Assembly (NCBI RefSeq): GCF_016790065.1
Contig: NZ_JAEUPY010000850.1
Span: 1-34,122, forward strand
DNA: 34,122 nt
Reading direction: 5' to 3'
Origin: Steroidobacter sp.
GTDB taxonomy: Bacteria; Pseudomonadota; Gammaproteobacteria; Steroidobacterales; Steroidobacteraceae
The notes beneath the pieces are model-generated. The model had not been told where the DNA came from and searched no databases. It saw only the letters and a program-made list of their open reading frames with translations. Below, one piece after another: positions 8,015 to 16,815 of the stretch. Every line of letters begins with the position of its first letter. Position 1 is the first letter of the stretch. The position numbers were made by a program, and so were the translations under genes.

Positions 8015-10546
8015 ATGAAAAAGACTGAAGCGCGCGCGGACGGCATGGTCCATGTCCGTGGCGCACGCGAACACAATCTCAAGAACGTCGATGTAGATAT
8101 TCCGCGCGACGCGCTGGTGGTATTCACCGGTGTGTCGGGGTCGGGAAAATCCTCGCTGGCTTTCGGCACCTTGTACGCGGAAGCGCAACGGCGCTATCTG
8201 GAATCGGTGTCGCCGTATGCGCGTCGTCTGTTTCATCAGATGGGCGTGCCCCAGGTCGATGAGATCGACGGCTTGCCGCCAGCCGTTGCCCTTCAGCAGC
8301 AGCGCGGTTCGCCGACGACGAGGTCGTCGGTAGGCAGCGTGACGATGCTGTCGAATCTGCTTCGCATGCTGTACTCGCGCGCTGGCGATTATCCGCGCGG
8401 GCAGCCGTTGCTTTATGCGGAGGCCTTTTCTCCGAACACGCCGCAGGGTGCGTGCCCGACCTGTCACGGCTTGGGCCGAATCTACGATGCCACCGAAGCG
8501 TCGATGGTGCCGAATCCGTCGTTGAGCATTCGTGAACGCGCCATCGCAGCGTGGCCGCCGGCATGGCACGGACAAAATCTGCGGGACATCTCGGTGACGC
8601 TGGGTTTCGACATCGACAAGCCTTGGCGCGAGCTGTCCAAGAAGGATCGCGATTGGCTGCTGTTCACCGACGAACAACCCAGCGTCCCGGTGTACGCCGG
8701 TTACGAGCCGCCCGAAGTGCGTCGCGCGTTGAAGCGCAAAGAAGCGCCGAGCTACATGGGCACATTCACCGGTGCCAAGCGCTACGTGCTGCACACGTTC
8801 GCGAATACTGAAAGTGCGCTGATGAAAAAGCGCGTGTCGCAATATCTGGTCAGCACCGACTGTCCGGTTTGCGACGGCAAGCGCTTGAAGGTCGAAGCGT
8901 TGTCGGTGAAGTTCGCCGATCTGGACATCGCGCAGATGTCGGGCTTGCCGCTCAAGGAGCTGGCGAAGTTACTGCAGCCCTATGCCTCAGGCACTGCGCC
9001 TCGGTGGCGCAAGATCGAAGCGGAGCATCCGGAGAAGGCGCTGGTCACTCGACGCATCGTCGAGGATTTGGAAGCGCGGGTGGCCGTGATGCTGGAGCTC
9101 GGCTTGGGCTATCTCTCGTTGGAGCGCAGTACGCCGACGTTGTCGCCTGGTGAGTTGCAGCGACTGCGGCTTGCGACTCAGGTGCGATCGAACTTGTTCG
9201 GCGTGGTGTACGTGCTCGATGAGCCGTCGGCGGGCTTACATCCAGCCGATACCAAGGCGTTGCTGACTGCGCTCGATCAATTGAAGCGCGCCGGCAATTC
9301 GTTGTTCGTGGTCGAGCACGAGCTCGATGTGATTCGTCACGCCGATTGGATCGTGGATGTTGGTCCTGCGGCCGGCGAGCACGGCGGTCAAGTGTTGTAT
9401 AGCGGCCCGCCCAAAGGGCTGGCGTCCGTGAAGGCATCGCACACGCGGCGCTTCTTGTTCTCCGAATTCAAATTGCCCAAGCGTGAGCCGCGACCGCCGA
9501 AAGAGTGGTTGAAGTTGAGTGGCGTCACTCGTAACAACCTCGAACGCTTGGATGCACAGTTTCCGCTCGGCCTGCTGACCAGTGTCACGGGCGTGTCGGG
9601 CTCGGGCAAGTCATCGCTGGTGAGCCAAGTGCTGGTCGAGTTGGTCTCGGCGCATCTCGGGCAGCAAGTCGAGGCCGACGAAGACGAAGGTAGCGAGTTG
9701 GAGCGCACCGTCGTGCATACAGTCGGCGGCAAAATCACGACCGGCATGGAACGGATCAAACGTCTGGTGCGCGTGGATCAAAAGCCCATCGGTCGCACGC
9801 CGCGCTCCAATCTGGCCACGTACACGGGATTGTTCGATTACGTGCGCAAGCTGTTTGCTGCCACGAAGACCGCGCGCTCGCGTCGTTACGATGCGGGTCG
9901 CTTTTCGTTCAATGTCGCTAAAGGTCGCTGCGAGACCTGCGAAGGTGAAGGCTTCGTGATGGTCGAGCTGTTGTTCCTGCCGAGTGTGTATGCGCCATGC
10001 CCGACATGCCACGGCGCTCGCTACAACGCACAGACGCTGGAGGTTCGCTATCGAGACAAAAACATCGCCGAAGTGCTGGCGATGACGGTGGACACCGCTT
10101 GGGAGTTCTTCGCCGACGAGTCGCACATTCATCGCTCGTTGAGCGTGCTGCGTGATGTTGGCTTGGGTTATTTGCGGCTGGGGCAGGCGGCGACGGAACT
10201 GTCGGGCGGCGAAGCTCAACGCATCAAGCTGGCCACTGAGTTGCAGCGCTTGTCACGCGGCGACACCTTGTATGTATTGGACGAGCCGACCACAGGGCTG
10301 CATCCCACCGATGTGGAGCGCTTGGTCGTTCAGCTCGAACGCTTGGTCGACGCCGGCAACACCGTTGTGGTGGTCGAGCACGACATGCGAGTGGTCGCAG
10401 GCAGCGATTGGGTCATCGACATGGGGCCGGGGGCGGGCGATGAGGGCGGTGCCGTCGTGGCCACCGGATTGCCCACTGAAGTTGCCAGATCAAAGCGCAG
10501 TCGGACGGCGCCGTATCTGGCCGAGTTTCTGCGAGAAGCCAGCTGA
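8015..10546 (+). CDS. uvrA2: UvrA2-type excinuclease ABC subunit A homologue lacking the UvrB-binding domain
   Basis: This 843-residue protein has tandem ABC ATPase heads of the UvrA type. Walker A loops GVSGSGKSS occur near residues 40-48 and 526-534. Signature motifs are LSPGE (about 376-380, where canonical UvrA has LSGGE) and LSGGE (about 729-733). Walker B segments [10 protein letters not shown] and [10 protein letters not shown] are present. The C-terminal zinc finger is intact (CETC about 639-642, CPTC about 662-665). Canonical UvrA has about 940 residues. Here the stretch between the first Walker A and CPTC (147-150) is shortened, removing the UvrB-interaction domain and the first CxxC of the N-terminal zinc finger. 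This fits class II UvrA (UvrA2/DrrC-like), implicated in DNA damage or DNA-binding-drug tolerance rather than core excision. It may share an operon with the preceding MDR gene. Confidence 0.93.
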   Translation: MKKTEARADGMVHVRGAREHNLKNVDVDIPRDALVVFTGVSGSGKSSLAFGTLYAEAQRRYLESVSPYARRLFHQMGVPQVDEIDGLPPAVALQQQRGSPTTRSSVGSVTMLSNLLRMLYSRAGDYPRGQPLLYAEAFSPNTPQGACPTCHGLGRIYDATEASMVPNPSLSIRERAIAAWPPAWHGQNLRDISVTLGFDIDKPWRELSKKDRDWLLFTDEQPSVPVYAGYEPPEVRRALKRKEAPSYMGTFTGAKRYVLHTFANTESALMKKRVSQYLVSTDCPVCDGKRLKVEALSVKFADLDIAQMSGLPLKELAKLLQPYASGTAPRWRKIEAEHPEKALVTRRIVEDLEARVAVMLELGLGYLSLERSTPTLSPGELQRLRLATQVRSNLFGVVYVLDEPSAGLHPADTKALLTALDQLKRAGNSLFVVEHELDVIRHADWIVDVGPAAGEHGGQVLYSGPPKGLASVKASHTRRFLFSEFKLPKREPRPPKEWLKLSGVTRNNLERLDAQFPLGLLTSVTGVSGSGKSSLVSQVLVELVSAHLGQQVEADEDEGSELERTVVHTVGGKITTGMERIKRLVRVDQKPIGRTPRSNLATYTGLFDYVRKLFAATKTARSRRYDAGRFSFNVAKGRCETCEGEGFVMVELLFLPSVYAPCPTCHGARYNAQTLEVRYRDKNIAEVLAMTVDTAWEFFADESHIHRSLSVLRDVGLGYLRLGQAATELSGGEAQRIKLATELQRLSRGDTLYVLDEPTTGLHPTDVERLVVQLERLVDAGNTVVVVEHDMRVVAGSDWVIDMGPGAGDEGGAVVATGLPTEVARSKRSRTAPYLAEFLREAS

Positions 10547-10553
10547 GACAGCA

Positions 10554-10587
10554 GGAAGCCGGCGAGCTGCAGCAGCTGCCGGCTTCC
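10554..10587. terminator. Hairpin between convergent genes, probable bidirectional terminator
   Basis: GGAAGCCGGC (10554-10563) and GCCGGCTTCC (10578-10587) form a perfect 10-bp stem with a 14-base interior that can add a short AGCT/AGCT pairing. It lies between the stop of the UvrA-like gene (10546) and the stop of the convergent PLP enzyme (10599). No clear T-run follows on either strand, so it is a strong hairpin rather than a textbook intrinsic terminator. Confidence 0.65.
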
Positions 10588-10598
10588 GAAACGAGCGC

Positions 10599-11750
10599 TT
10601 ACCAGCCTGGCTGAATGCGCGGCCACTTAGCAACGACCTGGCCATCCAGAATCACGTTGTAGTGGCTGTGTTGCGCGGACGTGGCGCAAGCATGGTTGGG
10701 CAGAATGCGTACCAGAGAGCCCACCGGCAGATCCGGCAACTTGGCCGTGCTACCCGGGCGGAGTTCCAGCACGCCGTGTTCCTGGTTGGCGTAGCGCATG
10801 ATCAGGTCGGGATACGGGCGGCCGGCAGCGTCGCACACCAGGCCGTAGAACTGATCGACCGGCTGATTGGCAGTACCGCGGTCGCGCGACATGGCCATCC
10901 AGCCGGCATCGACCAGAATCTGATTCTTGCTCGGCTGATGACCGATCACGCTGGACAGCACGCTGATGGCGATGTCGTCGATGGAGCAAACGCCGATACC
11001 CGCCATCACCAAATCAAAAAATACAAACACGCCGGCACGCACTTCGGTGACGCCGGTAAGGTCGCGTGCGAAGTGTGCGGTCGGGGTCGAGCCGACGCTG
11101 ACCACCGGCGACGCGAAGCCCGCGGCTCGCAATTGTTCGGCACACTTCACCGCTTCGGCTCGCTCTTGTTCAGCGGCTGCGATCAATTGCGCTTCGCTGC
11201 GAGCGTCATAGGAACCGCCGGCGTGAGTCATGATACCGCGCGGGTCGGCGCCGCCTTCCTGTAGGACACGTGCGATCTCAACCAACAACGGGTCGCCCGG
11301 TTGTATACCGGCACGGTGGCCGTCGGAGTCGATCTCGATCAAGGTCGGCAACGAAATTTTCAGCTCGCGGCATTTGGCCGCGACCGCTCTAGCCTGGTCG
11401 ATGTTGTCGACCACGATGGACAGGTCCACACCGCTCCGGCGCAGTGCAATGGCGCGGTCGAGCTTGGCCGGCGCGATGCCCACTGCATACAGGATGTCTC
11501 GCACACCGGCGGCCGCGAACTCTTCCGCTTCCTTCAACGTCGACACCGTGGCCGGGCCGCTCGGGCTGACCATCACGCGACGGGCTATGTCGACGGATTT
11601 GGTGGTCTTTAGATGAGGGCGCAGTGTCGTGCCCAGACGACCGAGATGGTCGGTCAGCCGAGCGATGTTCCGATCCATGCGCTGTTGTTCGAGCAGCAGC
11701 GACGGCGTGGGGAGGCGGGCTAGCGGGGACTCGGCGGCATTCACGGGCAT
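10599..11750 (-). CDS. DSD1-family PLP enzyme (D-threonine aldolase / D-serine dehydratase-like)
   Basis: This is a fold-type III (alanine-racemase-like) PLP enzyme of about 383 residues from the chosen ATG. The cofactor lysine is in RPHLKTTK (Lys48). The C-terminal metal site typical of eukaryote-type D-serine dehydratase and D-threonine aldolase is visible as His353 and Cys355 in PNHACAT. Family phrases include ATVSTLKEAEEFAAAGVRDI and GIMTHAGGSYD. The likely reactions are aldol cleavage of D-3-hydroxyamino acids or dehydration of D-serine; the sequence alone does not decide. An upstream in-frame ATG at 11807 adds 19 Arg/Cys-rich residues and has no ribosome binding site, so 11750 is preferred, although its own ribosome binding site is also weak. 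It is divergent from the TonB receptor gene. Confidence 0.88.
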   Translation of the reverse strand: MPVNAAESPLARLPTPSLLLEQQRMDRNIARLTDHLGRLGTTLRPHLKTTKSVDIARRVMVSPSGPATVSTLKEAEEFAAAGVRDILYAVGIAPAKLDRAIALRRSGVDLSIVVDNIDQARAVAAKCRELKISLPTLIEIDSDGHRAGIQPGDPLLVEIARVLQEGGADPRGIMTHAGGSYDARSEAQLIAAAEQERAEAVKCAEQLRAAGFASPVVSVGSTPTAHFARDLTGVTEVRAGVFVFFDLVMAGIGVCSIDDIAISVLSSVIGHQPSKNQILVDAGWMAMSRDRGTANQPVDQFYGLVCDAAGRPYPDLIMRYANQEHGVLELRPGSTAKLPDLPVGSLVRILPNHACATSAQHSHYNVILDGQVVAKWPRIQPGW

Positions 11751-11822
11751 CGAACACTGACTCTTGTTGCGGCCTGCCAACGTGTCATGGCGGCGGCAGC
11801 GGAGCATCGGTAGAAGTGCTGA

Positions 11823-11850
11823 AAGTACCAGGTGGGGTGTTATAAGTACC
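11823..11850. repeat. Direct repeat AAGTACC in the divergent intergenic region, with a -10-like TTATAA
   Basis: AAGTACC occurs at 11823-11829 and again at 11844-11850, offset by 21 bases (two helical turns). The second copy overlaps TTATAA (11840-11845), a possible -10 element reading toward the TonB receptor gene that starts at 11922. The arrangement suggests a regulator contacting one face of the helix, but no matching family is recognised. The rest of 11751-11921 shows no gene. Confidence 0.35.
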
Positions 11851-11921
11851 GGTTGTACGACCTGCGTTCCCCGCCGACCATCGGTCGCAAATAACCAGCA
11901 TCGACTCGGGCGGGGGTTGGC

Positions 11922-14888
11922 GTGACTGCGTTATGTCGCTGGCGGGAGGCCGGTGTACAGCTGCTGTTCTTGCTCGGCGCGGCCGCGTCGTTATGGTCGA
12001 TTCTTGCCTATCCCGCCAGCGCCGAAAACCGGACTCGTTCCCAGCAATTCGAGTTCGACATCCCGCGTTCCACCCGAGTGATGGCTCTGCATGAGTTGAG
12101 TCGCCAGGCCGGCGGGTTACTGCTCGGTTATCTGTCCACCAGCACCGCTGAAGAGGAAGCTCTGGTCGGGCCAGTCAAAGGACGGCTGTCGGTCGAACAA
12201 GTGTTGTCGGTGGTGCTGCGTTCATCGCAACTCACTTTTCGTTGGGTCGAGGACAGCATGGTTTCGGTGGAGCCCATGCCGCCCTCCGATGCGGCCGCCG
12301 AATTGAACAGCGTGGGTGTGTTGCGCACGCTGCCGCACTCCAGCGATTTCGATCCGGCCAAGGTGGGCATGCCGGAGGAAGTGATGGTGGTCGGTTGGCC
12401 GATGAAGGATCTGGCGTTGTCCGGCTCGCCGGTGGTGGTCATGGAACGCAGCGATCTGGAAGCCATCGCCGCGCCGACCTTGCCTGATCTGCTTCGTTAC
12501 ATTTCTCAGAGCGCGTATTCGCGACCGGAAAGTTATCGAGGCAGCGGTGCGCAGTACGCTGAGATGCGAGGGCTCGGTCCCGACACGGCGTTGGTGCTGA
12601 TCAACGGCCGTCGTGCATTGCCCAGCGCCAACAGTATTGCGTCCAGTGCCTTCGATCTGAACACCATTCCAATCACGGCGGTGGAGCGCATCGAGTTCCT
12701 GCTGGATTCGGCGTCGGCGCCGTACGGCACCGACGCTATCGGTGGCGTAATAAACATCATCCTGCGAGATCGAATCGCGCGCCCGACAGTGGAGTTGCGC
12801 TATGGCGGCGCTCAAGGTGGCGCCAAGCAAGAGCGCGTCACCTTGTCCGGCGGTTGGGAACGGGACCGAGTGCGCACCGCCATGATGTTCGACTATTACA
12901 AGATGGGTGGGCTGCTCGGCGAAGAGCGCGATCTGTGGCGGGATCAGGATTTCAATCGCTTCGGTCGACGCGATTTGCGCACGCCCATCAGCAGCCCGGG
13001 CAATGTGTTTGCGCTCGCCGGCAATCTGCCCGGCCTGTCGCAGCCGTTCGCGGCCGTGCCGACCAGCGATGCGACGCCGGGCATCAGCATCGCTGATTTT
13101 CAAGCCACCGCCGGACAGTTGAATCTGGAAAGCTTGCTACGTTATTCCAGCGTCGTTCCCGAAGCCACGCGAGCGACAGTCACTGCGACCGGCTGGGCGC
13201 GACTCAACGACTCGATGACGCTCTCGAGCGACGTGCTGTATGCGAAGCGCGAGTCCACCTATCACTACGGGCCGCCGATTCTGGCCGGCCTGGTGTGGCC
13301 GGCGGTGGCATTCGTGCCGACGCTGCCGACCAATCCCTACAATCCGTTCGGCGTGCCGGTGATGGTGTATCGCTTGCTGACGGAATTGCCGCCACAGTAT
13401 CAGCACGTCGACTCCGAGCTGAAGCGCGCCGTGTTGGCGCTGCGCGGTAATTCGGGCCTGTGGGATTGGGAAGTCTCGGCGCTGTATTCCGATGAACGAG
13501 CCAACACCTGGCTCGGCAATACGCTCGACATGACGGCGACGCTGGCGGCATTGACCAACTCCGATCCGGCGCGGGTGCTGAATCCTTTTTCTGCCGAGTC
13601 ACTCGGTAGCGATGCGTTGCTCGACAGTTTGCGGGCGGCACGCGATGAAGATCATTTCACGTCCGGCGGCCGGCAACTCGCTGCTTTCGTGCAAGGGCCG
13701 GTGTTGGCGGTGCCGGCGGGTTCGGTGTCGGCCATTGCCGGCGGCGAGTGGCGCAACGAAAACATGCAGTCGTTGAGCGGCTTGAATAGTTCTTTCGACA
13801 CGGATCGCAATGTGAGCTCGGCGTTCACGCAACTACGAGTGCCGTTACTCGGGGAGCGAATGAAGATCCCAGGCGTGCACGAGCTGGCGTTGACCGCAGG
13901 TGTGCGCTGGGATCGCTACAGCGATTTCGGCTCCAGCTTGCGCTATCAGGGAGCGCTGTTGTGGCGGCCAACGAGCGCTGTCCATCTGCGCGTCTCGGGC
14001 AGCGAAAGTTTTCGCCCACCATCGCTTTACGATTTACATCTGCCGCGGATCACGTCTAAAGCCAGTGTGAGCGATCCGGCGCGTGGTGAACTCGCTACCA
14101 TCGATTACATCACCGGGGGCAATCCCGAGCTGGCTCCGGCCACTGCGAAATCGATGAGCGCCGGCGTGTTGTATAGCCCAGCAACTGCGTGGAACTGGCA
14201 ATTCTCCGCCGATTGGTGGCGCATCGACATGCAGGATCGCCAAGTGTCGGTGCCGTTACAGACCATGCTCGGTAACGAAGGGTTCTTTGCCGATCGTATC
14301 GTGCGAGATCCAGCAGTGACGCCGGATCGTCCCGGCACGCTGCGCCGAGTGGACACGTCCCGCATGAACGTCGGCGGCGTCAGTGCATCGGGTGTGGACT
14401 TGGTCATCAAGGCTGATAAACAAACCGACTGGGGACGGATTACGCCGGGCCTGCAGTTGACCTGGTTCGATAAGTATCGCGCCACCGATGTGCCGGGTCA
14501 GCCGATGGTGGAGCGCGTCAACGTTGCCAGCGAGCTCGGTTCGGTGCTCGCCTGGCGTGCGGTGGGTTCGTTGAAATGGCGACGCGGCCCCTTCGGTGCG
14601 GTGATGTTTGCTCGCTATACGCCAAGCTACGAAGATGCCATCGCTGGGGTGCCTACCAACCGCAAGATCGCGGCACAGACGCTGTGGGATGTACAGGCTT
14701 CGTTAGATCTGGGCATGTTGGATCGAGACAAGTCGGCGCTCGATGGCTTGAAGCTGTGGGTGGGTGCCGTCAACGTGTTCGATGGCGAGCCGAGCTTTGC
14801 CGACGTGGGCGATGCCGGCGGCTTCGATACCTCGCAAGCCGAATTGAGACAGCGCCAGTTTTATATCCGCTTGGAGCAAAAGTTCTAA
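11922..14888 (+). CDS. TonB-dependent outer-membrane receptor with N-terminal STN domain
   Basis: This is a 988-residue outer-membrane active transporter. An N-terminal signal peptide (hydrophobic QLLFLLGAAASLWSILA, cleavage near PASA) is followed by a secretin/TonB short N-terminal (STN) domain (about residues 42-112), a plug (about 165-295, with AEMRGLGPDTALVLINGRR and ending GGVINIILRD) and a large 22-strand-type beta barrel ending in LEQKF with a terminal Phe. STN domains usually signal to a FecR-type anti-sigma factor, but no fecI/fecR pair is next to it. The GTG start fits the signal peptide and follows a G-rich ribosome binding site. It converges on the lasso-cyclase-like gene, sharing CTAA stop bases (14885-14888), which suggests that it imports or senses the peptide product. 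The true substrate is unknown. Confidence 0.95.
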   Translation: MTALCRWREAGVQLLFLLGAAASLWSILAYPASAENRTRSQQFEFDIPRSTRVMALHELSRQAGGLLLGYLSTSTAEEEALVGPVKGRLSVEQVLSVVLRSSQLTFRWVEDSMVSVEPMPPSDAAAELNSVGVLRTLPHSSDFDPAKVGMPEEVMVVGWPMKDLALSGSPVVVMERSDLEAIAAPTLPDLLRYISQSAYSRPESYRGSGAQYAEMRGLGPDTALVLINGRRALPSANSIASSAFDLNTIPITAVERIEFLLDSASAPYGTDAIGGVINIILRDRIARPTVELRYGGAQGGAKQERVTLSGGWERDRVRTAMMFDYYKMGGLLGEERDLWRDQDFNRFGRRDLRTPISSPGNVFALAGNLPGLSQPFAAVPTSDATPGISIADFQATAGQLNLESLLRYSSVVPEATRATVTATGWARLNDSMTLSSDVLYAKRESTYHYGPPILAGLVWPAVAFVPTLPTNPYNPFGVPVMVYRLLTELPPQYQHVDSELKRAVLALRGNSGLWDWEVSALYSDERANTWLGNTLDMTATLAALTNSDPARVLNPFSAESLGSDALLDSLRAARDEDHFTSGGRQLAAFVQGPVLAVPAGSVSAIAGGEWRNENMQSLSGLNSSFDTDRNVSSAFTQLRVPLLGERMKIPGVHELALTAGVRWDRYSDFGSSLRYQGALLWRPTSAVHLRVSGSESFRPPSLYDLHLPRITSKASVSDPARGELATIDYITGGNPELAPATAKSMSAGVLYSPATAWNWQFSADWWRIDMQDRQVSVPLQTMLGNEGFFADRIVRDPAVTPDRPGTLRRVDTSRMNVGGVSASGVDLVIKADKQTDWGRITPGLQLTWFDKYRATDVPGQPMVERVNVASELGSVLAWRAVGSLKWRRGPFGAVMFARYTPSYEDAIAGVPTNRKIAAQTLWDVQASLDLGMLDRDKSALDGLKLWVGAVNVFDGEPSFADVGDAGGFDTSQAELRQRQFYIRLEQKF

Positions 14889-16741
14889 GCACTGACCCGA
14901 TGGCGCTGGCCGGCGTCGGCTTGCCACGCTCTGGCCCAGATCTCCACATCCAGATGACGCAGCAGTTCGCCGGAATAGGCGGCGCTCTTGGAGATTCGGT
15001 CGCTCAAGATTTCTTCCACGGCCGCGCGGTTCAACAAGCGAGCCTGCACCAGTACGCCATCGAGCAATAGCTCGCGCAGCAGGTCGCGATTCTTTTCAAC
15101 CAACGCATCGTCGAAACCGGGCGCGCGATCCTTCCAGTTGCGGCGAGCGATTTCGAACGGCAGATCCTGGGCGAAGGCCAGGCGCGCCAAACCTCGTTCC
15201 CGGCCATCCTGAAAATGCACGTCCACGGGAATGCGCAGAAGCAATTCAATCGTCGGCTGTGAATAGAGTGGCGCGAGCACTTCCGGTGCATCGATGGCGG
15301 GCGCGACGTTGTAGAACTCCGGCGCTGCCAGCAGTGAGCCGAGGCGCCTGATCAGCGGCCAAGGCACCGGTTGTAGAGCGCTGAACCAGGGATGCGGGAA
15401 GGTGGCTGAATCGGAGTAGCTGTGGCGCAGCTCCTCGGTGAGTAATGTCGACATCGAGAGCAGCGACTTGCGTTGATGCTCCATGCCCGGGCCACGCCGC
15501 CAACGACGCAGCGACTTACTCATCACTGTCCAGGTCGATTCTTCAGTGATCGCAGCGACGCCGGCGGCGAGGCGCAGCGCCTGTAGGTGCAAGCCGTGAC
15601 GTCGCATGTATTCCGATACCGCGTATGCGAACGTTTCGCCGCAGAAGCCGGAGTCGCCGCCGTCGCCGCAGAACACGGCGGTCGCTCGATACTCGCCGGC
15701 GATTTGTTGTTCCAACGTGCTGCGTAACAAATAACCCATCAGGGCGGTCGGTTCGACCTGCGCCGCCAGGTCCAGAATTTTTCCCAGCGGGATGTGTTCG
15801 GCGAGCACGGCATGCTCTTCGTGATTGAGAGCGTGCCGACCGGCCGCGAGACGAGCCCAAGGGCGTTCATCTGAGCGAGCACCCGGCGTGTAGTAGGTGT
15901 AACAGCTCACGCAGGGGCGTGCCGGCACGTCGGCGAGGCAGGCTGCGATGATGGAAGAGTCCAGGCCGCCAGATAGTCGAAGCAGCACGCTCTCGTGATC
16001 GATGCACAGCGTGCGCGTGCATGAACGCACCGTCGAACGCATGGCGCGAGTCGCGAAGGAAACGTCTTCGATGGCGTTGCCGGGTTCGGTGAAGCTCAGC
16101 GGGTGCCAGTGAAACAGTCTCTGCGTGCTGCGCAGGTCGGCGTCGAGCTGAACACACTCGCCGCGCTGAATGGTTTGCACCTCGTTCAAGGCGTCTTGAT
16201 CGAGCACGCCGCCGAGCAATACACGATTGCGCAGATAGCGCTCGTTGAGGGTAAAGCGGAACAAGCCGGTGGCGACCAGATCGTCGACATTGCCAAAAAT
16301 CAGTTGCACGCCGCGGAACGAGGTTCGAAGGCAAGGCAAGTTGCCGCTCGGGTCTTTCAAAACCCACGCGCTGTGATCGGAGAACTCCTTCAAGACGGCG
16401 ACGTAATTGCCCCAAGTGTGTTCGATGAGCCAGCTGCCACGGCTCGCAACGATCAACTCGCTTTGAGGTAGGTCGGGACGGAAACGCTCGGCAGGCGAGT
16501 CGTCCGTGCAATCGGACTGGCGCTCGAAGATCGCGCCGATCAACACACCGTGCTCGTTCGGTAGCGCCTGAATGTCCAGCGATCCTTGCCGGAAGTTTTT
16601 ATGCAGCACGCATAGACCGATTTTTTGTTCGACTCGCCCCCACGATTTGTTTCGTGCCGGCCAGCGCTCACTCAAAAATCGCGCCGTCGAACACTGTTCC
16701 GAGTCCTCGACATTCCAGGTCAGCGCGACATAGCGAAACAT
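14885..16741 (-). CDS. Asparagine synthetase-like protein resembling a lasso peptide cyclase (C protein)
   Basis: This 618-residue AsnB homologue resembles lasso-peptide macrolactam synthetases. The N-terminal domain, starting MFRYVALTWN, is a degenerate glutaminase domain: residue 2 is not the catalytic Cys of true asparagine synthetases. The ATP-pyrophosphatase loop LSGGLDSS lies near residues 254-261. FCGDGGDSGFCGETF matches the lasso-type GDGGD segment, and RNWKDRAPGFDD is followed by ELLLDGVLVQARLLNRAAVE, as in lasso cyclases. The expected activity is adenylation of an Asp/Glu side chain and amide formation with an amine. The ATG at 16741 has GGAG about eight bases upstream; a longer in-frame start at 16789 would extend into the hairpin. 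It lies 74 bases downstream of the precursor-like gene on the same strand. No B1/B2 genes accompany it. Confidence 0.85.
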   Translation of the reverse strand: MFRYVALTWNVEDSEQCSTARFLSERWPARNKSWGRVEQKIGLCVLHKNFRQGSLDIQALPNEHGVLIGAIFERQSDCTDDSPAERFRPDLPQSELIVASRGSWLIEHTWGNYVAVLKEFSDHSAWVLKDPSGNLPCLRTSFRGVQLIFGNVDDLVATGLFRFTLNERYLRNRVLLGGVLDQDALNEVQTIQRGECVQLDADLRSTQRLFHWHPLSFTEPGNAIEDVSFATRAMRSTVRSCTRTLCIDHESVLLRLSGGLDSSIIAACLADVPARPCVSCYTYYTPGARSDERPWARLAAGRHALNHEEHAVLAEHIPLGKILDLAAQVEPTALMGYLLRSTLEQQIAGEYRATAVFCGDGGDSGFCGETFAYAVSEYMRRHGLHLQALRLAAGVAAITEESTWTVMSKSLRRWRRGPGMEHQRKSLLSMSTLLTEELRHSYSDSATFPHPWFSALQPVPWPLIRRLGSLLAAPEFYNVAPAIDAPEVLAPLYSQPTIELLLRIPVDVHFQDGRERGLARLAFAQDLPFEIARRNWKDRAPGFDDALVEKNRDLLRELLLDGVLVQARLLNRAAVEEILSDRISKSAAYSGELLRHLDVEIWARAWQADAGQRHRVSA

Positions 16742-16768
16742 ATATGTCTCCCGACAGCGCTCGTTACA

Positions 16769-16798
16769 TCCGGGTGCATTCGGCCGCATGCACCCGGA
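16769..16798 (-). terminator. Perfect 11-bp hairpin between precursor and cyclase genes (probable attenuator)
   Basis: TCCGGGTGCAT (16769-16779) and ATGCACCCGGA (16788-16798) pair perfectly around an 8-base loop. The hairpin sits in the 74-base gap between the precursor-like gene (stop 16816-16818) and the cyclase start (16741). On the minus strand it is not followed by a T-run, so it more likely causes partial termination, pausing or 3'-end protection of a short precursor mRNA. This placement is common in RiPP operons, where precursor is needed in excess of enzyme. Confidence 0.7.
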
Positions 16799-16815
16799 CG
16801 ATCAGGCATCAACCG

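Noticed and set aside
10152-11264. 370-codon frame spanning the end of uvrA2 and the opposite strand of the PLP enzyme
   Set aside because: It crosses a hairpin and two genes with strong family motifs; its composition is that of a shadow frame and it has no domain.
14885-16741. A true glutamine-dependent asparagine synthetase
   Set aside because: The catalytic Cys at position 2 is missing, the loop near GDGGD is of the lasso-cyclase kind, and a precursor-like gene precedes it.
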